Assembly (NCBI RefSeq): GCF_000003815.2 | Contig: NC_049979.1 | Span: forward strand, 12,500,766 to 12,564,765 | DNA length: 64,000 nt | Reading direction: 5' to 3' | From: Branchiostoma floridae | Taxonomy: Eukaryota > Chordata > Leptocardii > Amphioxiformes > Branchiostomatidae | Shown: positions 11,901 to 22,900 of the stretch, in pieces | Layout of the letters: every line of letters starts with the position of its first letter | Numbering within the stretch: the stretch's first letter is position 1 | Notes under the pieces: generated by a model | Told to the model about the DNA's origin: nothing | The model's input: the letters and a program-made list of their open reading frames with translations, nothing else | The model's database searches: none | Translations under genes and position numbers: made by a program

Positions 11901-12757
11901 GTGTAGAGCTACAGGTGGTCACAACACAGGTTACCTGTAGTTTTTTTTAACTCCACGAAAATGTTTCAAATTTGATGTGACGACTACAGACAAAAGCCGG
12001 CCTTGGGTGGGGCGTTACGTAAACACCTCTGGCTCACGGCACAGGTGAACAAAGAGAGACACGGGTCACTAAGCGGAGACATGATAGGTATTACATCCCG
12101 CACGTCCCACTGAAGTATCGTCAATCTGTCCGCCTACTAAGACGTACGCCACATTTCCTACCTGGACCCGGGCGGGCTGGTTGTGGAAAGTAAAGATAGA
12201 GTTGTTAATAATGTTAATAAATGTACTCAAGGACCCTCAAGCTACGGCTTTGATCAATTTTTTGGCGTACAGTTTGTGTGTTTTGTTGTCTTTCATATCA
12301 TACTTTTCGTTCCCATATACTGACCGACCGTGACCCGAATCGTTCTGTGCTACAGTCTCTACTAAGCCCATCCCAAAGCCTACAAAAGCTGGATGTTCCA
12401 AAATCTGTACAGTAGGTTGCATGAGTAACTGAATCACTGAGGAAATGTAGTGGGATGGTGGCATATAAAACGTTCGGCCGTGTCCAAAATCATATCTAGT
12501 TGCTTGAGTAAATGTTAACTTGCATATCTTATTACCTGGATGTCAACATTCCATCGACATATAAAGGTTTGATGAATGTATGGCTTGAAAGTAAGAGAAT
12601 TTGTAAGAAGAGTTGCGGCTGCCATCTAGTTCATGTACAAGTCCCAAAAGTGGTAGAAAAGTGTACTTTCCTCCAGGACTAGATTTCAGCAGGACATGTA
12701 CTTCGTGGTTGAAAAAAAGTTTGGGGGTCTTTAAATTGCGATTAATTTCAACTTATG
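8996..12757. other. No convincing gene
   Basis: Short open frames are present but none has a recognisable motif, codon pattern or splice context. A C homopolymer lies near 11790. A CCAAT-like motif near 10307 has no associated gene. Confidence 0.5.
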
Positions 12758-13869
12758 CCGGTGTGACAGCGATCTCGCCCCCCCAGCGATCTCGCCCCCC
12801 CGGGGGGCGAGATCACTAGCGTTTTCGCCCCCCCCCCAAGAGCAGCTGGTTACTACATATTACAGGTGCGCTACCTGGTACTATACTGCACCTGGGGAGT
12901 AACGTATATGGTGTGTTACCTGGTACCTATATGGCACCTTATTACCGTACCGTAAGATGTCATACCTCGAAAGTCGATACTCTATTGTTCGGTGCAAACA
13001 TGACATTGAAATGAAAAAGACAATTTTTGCAGCTGAGGTGGCATAAAAACAGTGCTACTGCGAACGTATAAATCAACACCGTCTATGGTACGGAATACGT
13101 CAGCTATATGTTTTCAATTTGTCACAGTGTTTTCTTTCTTGTGCTGGAAACATTTCCAAAGCACTAACAAAAACACATGTGAATAATAGTTTCTCATTAT
13201 AAACACTATCTACGCGCAAGTTGATATAGCTGTTGCTAAATGCTACACAAACACTGGTAAAGTACCAGTCTTAAGAAACACGGGTAAATGCATCAGTTCC
13301 TAAATGCTAGAAAAAACAGTCATGTTGGAGGTGAAGATATCCCTTGGCCAGGTGCATATACCAAAATGTGCGTTATTCTAATTAATACCTAATATTTGCA
13401 TAATTAATAAAGACATTACATAGTTCTTTTGTGGTCACTTCATGGTAGAGACTTCATATTGGAGATATATAGGTTGCTTGAGGACAGGTGAATACAATGA
13501 AATACATCTTATGTCAAGACTCAGGTATATGCAATAATGGGAATACAAGGGACCCAGCCCTCCTTGTCTGAAACAAGTTCAACTATCTTATTACCATGTA
13601 ATTACGTTAATATTGATACTATGAATGGAGTTATGTATCCAACTCGTGTACTTATATCATTCTGAAACTGCATTTTGTGATTTATACCAATCAACTTCTA
13701 AAATGTCATGTAAACCCGTTTTTTTTAGGGGGGGGCGAAATCGCTAAAGGGGGGCGAGGTAGGGGGGCGAGATCACTAGCCGGGGAGGGCGAGATCGCTA
13801 GTGATTTTGCCCCCCGGGGGGGGCGAGATCACGGGGGGGGGGGTAGGGGCGAGATCGCTGTCACACCGG
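12758..13869. mobile_element. 1.1-kb non-autonomous TIR transposon, CCGGTG termini
   Basis: A perfect 24-bp terminal inverted repeat begins ccggtgtgacagcgatctcg (12758-12781) and is mirrored at 13846-13869. Both sides are flanked by ATG (12755-12757 and 13870-13872), consistent with a 3-bp target duplication. Both subterminal regions contain iterated gcgagatc(g/a)ctag motifs separated by G or C runs in both orientations. No transposase frame is present. The 3-bp duplication with iterated subterminal motifs would suit a CACTA/EnSpm-type element, but the terminal bases are not the usual CACT, so the superfamily is left open. Confidence 0.7.
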
Positions 13870-14241
13870 ATGATCTGAAAGAAGCCGATCAAAGAAGGCC
13901 CTTTTTGTTGTATACGTTTGTCCTTTGAGTGCATTCTCCTACGCAAAGGCGAAACAGAGTCGTCAGAGGGACTCCATCTGTTTGATTGTCAACCCTGAGT
14001 GTGAGGATGTTTGAGTGGAAATATCTGGGAATGTGGTTGACTGCTAAGCCGATGTCGGACATTATCAGCCTATGAGAGTGCCACTGCCTTAGAGTAGAAT
14101 AGACTACGATAGAGTAGAGTAGTTAGCCTCTACCTGGACCCTGGTAGGGGCTAATACTTCCACTCTTGTTGACATAATCATGTTTCACATCCACAGGTAT
14201 ATTTCCCCTGACGCCCCAGTGAACAGAACCCATTAAGAGAC

Positions 14242-14896
14242 ATGGCAGCTAGTTGTGGATGGTTGTGGTCCATCATGTGGATCATCGTACTGGTGATCAT
14301 CGGCTGGCCGCTGGGGCTGCTCTGCGCCGTGCTCTACGTTTTTATATCCCCGTTCCAGGTGAGCCATGGAATGATTTCTTATGAGTATTAGAACTGATCG
14401 CGCGTCAATCTTGAATAATAAACTTCGGAGAGAACTACTAACCAGGCTATTTTCCCCAACAAATTACATGTACATCAAAATGAACTGCCAGCATCCTACA
14501 CAAAAGGAACAATACCACATGGTGTGAAAAGCAAACCATTATGTCTTTTTTCGGTTAACATTGGTATGTAAACTTCCATTTCTAGTTTCATTATAATCAT
14601 GATTTCGAGCTATATTAGCATTAACGTTGTAGAGCCGATTTGCCTTGTTTTGTCTTAATGTAACTTGCGTTAATATCCTATCAAACCTCTGCTCGGAGAG
14701 TATGACATTCCTATATTACTTTCGCTGAGAGTCGAATTAATGATTCAATTACCTATTATTGACTTCCATTCCCCCCACCCGCCAGGCTTGTTGCTCGTGT
14801 GGAGGCTGTGGGGAGTTCATCAGTCTACTGAACAGAGGCGTGAACCTGCCGCTGACGTGCGCCAAGAACATGGTCAGCCAGTCACCGCCCTGCTAA
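14242..14896 (+). CDS. Small cysteine-rich single-pass membrane protein (75 aa), two coding exons
   Basis: Exon 1 is 14242-14358 (39 codons, ATG in catggca) and exon 2 is 14786-14896 (36 codons plus TAA); both junctions are phase 0 with gtgagc donor and gccag acceptor. A cacag acceptor near 14198 suggests a 5' UTR exon upstream. Residues 7-34 form one long hydrophobic segment rich in Trp/Ile/Leu containing GWPLGLLCAVLY. It is followed by a short cytosolic-like tail with a Cys cluster (ACCSCGGCG), the helix-like EFISLLNRG and LPLTCAKNM. The juxtamembrane Cys cluster suggests palmitoylation. I do not recognise a named family, though similar short proteins may exist in vertebrates. The model rests on clean splice sites and phase. 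Confidence 0.6.
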
Positions 14897-14938
14897 CCAG
14901 CCTTACTCTCAGTTTTCCTTCCAACCGTGCGGCTCACT

Positions 14939-15411
14939 AATCTACAAGCAGATGTTAAGGGATGGAAATCATAACGTTTTCTGCTATCTGTATATTTGTG
15001 TATCATAGTGTATGTGTAGCGGGTACAATCGCCATTCGCCAGTCTTTTTAGCTTTGCCCTGCATAGATCCAAGCAGATCTGTGGAGGGAAAGACAGCATC
15101 CAAAGGGCTAAACAGTAAAACTAAAAAAAAATTTAGCCCATAGCTTTGGATAATGTCTTTGCCCAAATAGATCTATTTAAAGTTACTCGATGACAAAGAG
15201 TTCCATTCTACGACTTCCTCTTCTCTGACAGTCCTGGGAAAATACATTTTTTTCAGTTTTCTGACTGCTGTCCTTCCCTGTTGGACTGGGCAGTATCCTG
15301 TGTTGCACAATCTCTAGATGTCAGAGGCTGGTTGACTTTTAAAAAATCGTCACAACACAATCAACTAAAAAAGGTTTTACAACCTTTCATCCTAACATCT
15401 GCTTGGAGATT
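14939..15411. mobile_element. TIR-bounded MITE-like element, second copy of the ccaagcagatgt family
   Basis: The left end aatctacaagcagatgtta (about 14939) is mirrored by taacatctgcttggagatt (to about 15411). It begins about 40 bp after the stop codon of the small membrane protein and so probably lies in or next to its 3' UTR. No coding capacity. Confidence 0.6.
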
Positions 15412-15903
15412 ACAATTGACCAATTACAATGCGTCGTATAGGTTAAATTTCTGTGTAGAACACATGAAACCAATCTTATTCCAGAAATCATCGTGATGAT
15501 CTGGTTTGTTATTTTCCACATACCAAAAGAAGGTAGGGAGAAACTCAGAAAGGTAATTTGCCTGTTCTTCTGGCTAACTAATACATTGTTATGGTGCTCC
15601 ACATCTTATTCTTACTCTGTACAGGAATAAAGTGTCTATGACAGCAAATCATTAGAAAACTACTCTGCAAGATTCACTTATATTTGACATTTTGTATCAC
15701 CTGGTCACAAAGTTTCAATACATGCTATATAAATATTAGTATTGCACACCAGATATAATTGATCAAGGTTTAAGTATACAGTATGGTGCTACACCTTCAC
15801 TAATCATGTAGGCATGGAAATGTTGGGACCAAATCAATGATGTCTGCTGTAAAGATATCTTAATTTTAGGTAGGAACTTTGTTGTAGCATATGATATCCA
15901 TTA

Positions 15904-16008
15904 ACTTAAGCCTGAGTGTTATCCTAGTTACTACATACCCTCCCCTCACCAACAGGTGAGTATGGGAACCTCAGTTGACTAACTAGGATGACATTCAGGC
16001 TACGTTAA
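15904..16008. mobile_element. Short palindromic MITE-like element
   Basis: The left arm aagcctgagtgttatcctagtta is mirrored with a few mismatches by taactaggatgacattcaggct on the right, so nearly the whole 105-bp unit folds back on itself. No coding capacity. Confidence 0.5.
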
Positions 16009-16318
16009 CTTTTTGTGAGTTATACATGTATTCTTTCCACAAGATGGCAGCGTGTGGCATAGGTGCCATCCTGTCCGCTATGTTTTTGAGCCAGCGAGCA
16101 TTGAACGACAAACTAAATAGAATAGCACCTAGGCTAGGGAACATTACATGGGGATCACGGTCACCCATCTGGGAAGTGTGTTGTATTGAAAGTGTTCAAC
16201 TGGAGCCCCATATTGGAGCAATGTGTGCTGAACTGGAATGATTTTCATAATCATGTCTGTCAAAGTTTAAAAGGCATTGAAGTAAAGACGGATATTGAAG
16301 CCCATTGTGTCTTTAGTC

Positions 16319-16324
16319 TTTATT
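16319..16324 (-). terminator. Candidate polyadenylation signal of the NUSAP-like gene
   Basis: TTTATT on the plus strand is AATAAA for the minus-strand transcript, about 660 nt after the stop codon. It is the first canonical hexamer I noticed downstream; use is unproven. Confidence 0.3.
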
Positions 16325-16985
16325 ATAAACACTACAATATATTTACATTTCACAGAGGAAAGACTTAGTCAAACCCTTTGCAGGACTACGTAGTACATGT
16401 ATATAAAAAAGATACCAACAGTAAAAGATAGGATGAGAGGAAAGGTCATTTGAAATGAAACAGAATGTTCTAAATCTAATGCATCTCAGACAGAGAGATG
16501 ATAAGACATCTTGTAATTTGAGCACAAGATCATTTCAATTACTTGTAGTGTCATTCAAAATGTACTTACATTTATCCAAATAGAAAGGTTATAAAACTAG
16601 CTGCCGATATAACTTGTAAAATGCTCTAGATTACAATTATAAACCTAGTACTCATAGAATTATTATCAGGATACACTCTTTCCTCTCTTTGAGGAATTTC
16701 CAGCATCATGAAACATTTTTGGATCCGAGAATACTACAAACACAAGTTTCAATCAGCCCTTAGATAATCAAGCTTGGTAGCAAAACAAAGAAGACAAAGT
16801 CGGAGAATCAAGAACGCCACATGGCGACGAGGGATCTACGACCAAACAATGTTACAAGCCACTGTGAAGCTTTTTTCATACTAAACATTGTAAAAGCTAC
16901 ATGGTTAACATTATTGTTCTATGACACTGGTCTTCTGTCAAATCTTACCTAAACCACAAATTCTACAACTATTCTACTCCCCGTT

Positions 16986-19900
16986 TTAGCATTCGATCCC
17001 TCTTCTGGCCAGCATGCGGCTGTCCTTGGCCTTCCCCCTGTTCTCCTGCATCTTCTTACGACGGTCGTCCCTGCAGAAAGGAACCGTAATCATGAGACAC
17101 TGCATAAAATATGCATTCACTTACACCACAATCAGGAACATGGGGCAAGTTTGGGAGATGTGCAATGGACTTGCTATGCTTTATCAGTTTGCAATCGTAT
17201 GTATGTTGACTGTGATTTTATGTGGTCTGTACATATGTTGTAATTATTCTATTACCTAGTATATGTATCTCTTCTCCTCTCAGAGCAGCAATAGACAACT
17301 TAAGAAGAGTTGAAACACCAAAGCCAACAGATATTGTTCAACATTTCTGTTGAACAGTTTTAGCTTCAACCACAAGCTGTGATAAGCACTTCCAGTCCTT
17401 TACACTTCTGACACTAAAATGAATGACCTCTAATGCTGTTCTTAGCCAGTGGGACTTTGAGTTTGAAACTGTGATTGCTGATTGTATTTCCAACTTGGAT
17501 GTAAAGAAAGACTCTGGAGGGATTTTCTCCAGCCACTCAAACTGATTGATAAACTCACCGGCTCTTGATGACCGGCCTCTTGTACATCTGCTTGGCCTGC
17601 AGATACCTGTCAACTTTCTCCTTCTGTTTCTTCTCCTCCTCCTCGTTTAATGGCCGCAAAGCACCTGTGGAACAAGTGAAACAAGATCTATGAAATTCCA
17701 TTTCTGTAACTATATCACAATGACTAGGAATGGATGGATAAGACTATGGAGCAAGTCCAGAGCAGAAAAGTCCTTCTGCAGTACCAAAAAAGGTCACTAA
17801 GATGCCAAAAGTCGACATTGACCTTAATCTACAGACCTATCCATACACCAAAAATCATCACAATCTGCCAAAACCTTATCGAGCTACACTTGGCAAAGTA
17901 CAAATGAATGAATGAATGAATGAATCAATGAATGAATTAAGTATGCTGAAACACCAACACGCAGGCAGACATGCCAAAACAATACCTCCGTTACTGAGGT
18001 AACGACAGGAAGTTTGCAGATAAAAAGAATAACATAAATTCAGGCCCTGGATAGTAAAACATCATCCTTACCAGAGTGGGGCTTATATGTCAGTGGCTTC
18101 TGTATGGAAGCTTTGAGGTTAAAGGCTGGCTTGGGGGGAGGCGAGGTGAAGGTCGAGTTCATGGTAGAGTTCATGGTGGAGTTGAAGGTCACGTTGCTCC
18201 CAGCAGTGAACTTGAAAGGTGTAATGTGCTGACCTGAAAGGTAAGGGCAAGGAGTTAAACAACTCTTTAAACACAGTTCGTTGAATACCTGCATCAACAC
18301 AATATCCTCTCCACCCAACAGTCTGGTTTTAGGACAGGCCACTCTACAACAACAACACTACTGGATGCCAAGGACTACGTGCTTCATAACATGGACAGGG
18401 GTAACCTAGTGGGGGCGGTATTTTTGGATCTTAAGAAAGCATTTGACACTGTACATCATGGACTATTATTAACCAAACTGTCATGGATCGGGATTCAGGG
18501 TGTGGAGCATCTTTGGTTCAGCAACTACCTGTCGGGGAGACAACAAATTGTCTCTCTGAATGGTTGTAGGTCAGAATACTTACCTGTTACACTGGGAGTG
18601 CCCCAGGGTTCAATACTGGGCCCGTTGCTCTTCAATTTATTTATTAACGATATACCTGATGTAGTTACCACATGTAAAATATGTTTGTATGCTGATGACA
18701 CAGCAATATTCTATCCCAGCAACAATGTAAAACATATTGAGTCAATTCTGAACTATGAACTCTCTGGTCTGGCCACTTGGTTCCAAACAAATCGTTTAAC
18801 ATTAAATGTAACCAAGACTAAATGGATGTTATTTGGCACTGCTAACAGGTTAAAGCAAGCACAGTCCTTGACAGTCGAAATTGACCAAGAAATCATAGAA
18901 AGAGTTCATACGTTCAAATATCTTGGTATGTACCTTGACTCCCACCTGTCCTTTAATGAACATATAGACAAAGTTTGTAGTAAGGTGTCACAGAGGATTG
19001 GACTACTTAGACGCCTCAGACACTGCCTGACTTTCAGTATTGCTGACATGTTGTACAAGACTATGATATTGCCTATTTTCGACTATTGTGACACTGTCTG
19101 GGGAACCTGTGGGGCCACCAAACAACGGCAACTACAAATACTACAAAACAGAGCGGCAAGGGTGGTGCTACAACGTAGGCAACGGGACATCAGCATTGTG
19201 AACCTCCACCAAACTCTCAACTGGAAATACCTGGCTGATAGGAGATTTGAGCACACGTGCATTATGGTTTTCAAATGTCTGACAGGCTTGGCACCAACAT
19301 ACCTATCCGCCACATTTCAGCACAACTCTCGTATCCATACTTACAACACTAGGCAGACCACTAAACTACACCCACCAAGCTACACCACCACATGTGGACA
19401 AAAAACATTTGCATACACTGGCACTAGCCAGTACAACAAACTAGCAGATAACATAAGAAACATCACAACACTAAAAGGCTTTAAAACAGCTCTGAAGAAC
19501 ACATGTATATCTGACCTCAAGTAATATTGGAACTTAGTATGGAAAAGCACCTTTGTCTCTGATGTGCCTTACTGTTTTAATTTTTTTGTTTGTTCAATCT
19601 TTACATATGATTTACTATCCATACTTTGTAAATTTCAGTTTCATTAATTTTCGATTTACACATGATTTGATATATGATTTGACCTCTGACCTCCACTCCA
19701 TCTCTTGACATATTGATTTTGACCTTGGAACGTTTTCGACATGAGTATGGACACTGATTATGTTTTGACGCACCGGTTTTATGTTTTTTGTACTGTATGT
19801 TGTCCCTGGATGTTCAAAGTTTGACTGATTGTAACCACGTTTTTTGTCCTGTATTTATTATTTTACATGTATGTTTGATGGGCCCCCTTGGAAATCAACT

Positions 19901-22900
19901 ATGCACTGTTGTAGGGGCTACCCATCTGTTTTCAAGATGAAATAAATAAATAAATAAATAAAAAATCTCTTGTTTTTTTATAGACCAACTTTTATAAAGT
20001 GAAGAATGTACAAATGACCAACTCTACTCTACATAAGGACCACCTAGCCAAGTTGACCACTTTTTGGTGGTTCCTTAGTAGTAGCAATACTAGGACATGT
20101 GTACAGTAGTTGATAATTTTACCATTGACATAAGCATTAGGAAGCCCTGTGTGCTTTTCTTTGACCTTATGTTTTCATCTTCAGAAAGTCTTGTTAAGCA
20201 CAAAATCATTTTGATAATTTTGCAAGGTACATCAGTTAAACATCTGTGTTGTACTTCAGTACTTAGTACTTACCCACTGACTTGCGTGCGCTGGTAGGTT
20301 CTGTTTTGGTGAGAGCTGATGGCAGGGCGGGTAACACAAGCTTGGTGGGGGGCTTCAGTCCAGATGGTTTGAACCTGTAGACAGAGAAACATCTCATAAA
20401 GTTATTATTATCCTTGTATCACTATGGACTGGAGAAGTACAGAGAATCATCTTATTATATTTACATACTATCACAGTGGACTGGAGAAGCAAAGAATGAT
20501 AATTGACTCATGGAGATGATATGAAAGCAGCAGTACAGTCAAATGTTGTGGTATAAAGTATTTTTTTTCCTTTCACAGCCAGATGGCTTCCTCTATAAGT
20601 CCGTCCATGTCACATGTCCATGTCAATGTACATGCAGTACATTGAGTTGGGAAAAAATTTTCTTCTTAGTCTAACAGCACAATAAAAGAACAGGAAAATG
20701 TATAGAGTGGCTGACAAGGTACAAAACCTGAAGAGCATAACCCTGATTCCCAATCACAAAAAATCTAAGGAACTATCAAAATCTAAGACACGTACTTGAC
20801 AGCCTTCTCCACAGTAGTCTTAGGCTTGGCCTGGGAGGAGGTGGTTCCAGGAGTGGACTTCACGATGGAGGAGGGAGTCTTCCTCAGCACACTGGACCTC
20901 CTGGCTACGGGCTTCACTACACGGCCACTCTGAAACACAGAAGACAATCACTTAACAAAACAGTCATTACATTTCACTATCCAGTGTATTGTCTGTTGTC
21001 TCCTGGCTTATGGGGGCTAGACATGCTTACACCTCAATCACGTAGATGGCTTTGAAAAGTTCTTATTTCAGAACAAAAATGCTTTTGAAGCAAAGCTAAG
21101 GGCAACATTATGATAGAAAAATTCAGTTCTTCAGGGATTCCCACAAGTTGCCTTCCTGCAGAATTCAAGTTCAAGAAGTAACATTTTCAATTTTTTGGGG
21201 AACCATTTTCAACATGGTCAAGACTCAAGGTTCTCTAATTCTGTGGCAGACCATTTTCTGCACGCAAAGATGCTTACCCATGTTGAAAATCATGAACCTG
21301 CAGCAAAATAAATGCTGGCGCTCCTAGATGTCTGCAAAGCTAGAATTCCTCACCTTGTTGCTGCCTGGAGTCTTCATGGCGAGTGACCTCCGACCCGGGG
21401 TGACACGGGCAGGGGTCGGCTTCTTCAGGCTCTGCACCGTGGCCTTGGCTTCATCTGCCACCAGCTGGGGTCAACAGAAAATGAGAAACGCGAATTACAA
21501 AAGGACAAAAGCCACCTTGTAAAAGTCTGTCCCACTGTTTTAAAAAAGAGAGTCACACAATCATATGTCCTATAATTGATTATTATGTTTTATTTCTTAT
21601 GTCCAAAGCCTAGAAGTCATGATTATATGAATGCACTTGTCATTGCCTTTTCAGGTACACATGATCACCATAGCTACAAAAAACTTGTAGAGCCCCAAGA
21701 CACAAGGAATCATGACATACTTAGTAACCTGAAAAGACTAGTGATAGTAGCTGTAGGACATTGTTACGACTGATAATGATAGACATGTGTTTGTTAGAAA
21801 ACTTGACCAAAGAACTGTTTACAAACCTTTGCCTTCTTGACAGAAGCAGTGAAGGCATCTGTCATTTTGCGCTTCCTGGCCAGGTAGTCATCGATGGACT
21901 CCATTTTCTTAAAACCTTTCTTGTGGATCTTGTCCCAGTCCTTGTTTCCTGGCAAAAAATACAAAAGACATAAAGTTTCAATATTTCCAGAAGAAAGTTG
22001 ACTTAAGACTTTTTCCATGCTTTTCAATTTGCAATAAACCTATTTCTGCAACCTCAGTGTAGCTCTAAAAACTGGACACTATGACTATTACCATAACTTT
22101 TTTGTACTGTATATGTTTATGCATATACAGTACATGTAATTGTATTGGTGCCCAACAGAAAGGATGAAGCGGGGGGCCAAGTTATGACTTGGAAAAGAAC
22201 AGTTGAGCAGGATCAGTAAGATGGGCTGTAGCTGGGAGGGGGCTCAGCGGACAGTAGCCGACAAACGACAATGGAAGGCAATGGCGGCCTGCCTCAGTAC
22301 CAGCACTGCAAAGCAGCGAAGATGATGATGACTTGCATCCAGGTGTATGTCACTACAGAAATGCCTGCTTACCTGGTGTGATGGGTTTCTTGTTGCTCTT
22401 CTGGAGGTAGGCACTAAACCTGGGGATACTGGTGCTGCTGGGGGCAGCCGGGTCCTTAGCTGGCACTGCAGAGAGACACAAATATGATATGCATATGATT
22501 ATACAGAATTCTTCTTCTAGAAATAAAGTCTGGTCCAATATTTATAATATACCTTTTAAGTATGGACAAACAAATTGTATCCAAACCTATCATAGTAACC
22601 CATTTTTATTTGCGTGAGAGGACGAAGAGACTCTGCAGCTACATGGATGGGTTTGGATACCAGGCTAAATGTTGCCAAATAAATCAACTACTCACTCTTA
22701 GCATCAACCCTTTTCTTCAGCTCTGCCATCACTTCAGCCTCCAGAGCTGCCTTCTCCTCTGTTCCCAAGGCAACCGCATCCGTAGCTTCCATCTCCTCCC
22801 CCTTCTCAATCTCAAATGTGTCCCTCTTGATCTTCTTGGCCCTGGGACCAGACGAGCCCCTCTTGCCAGACTGGGGCTTCTCATCATCGGAGGTGGTCGG

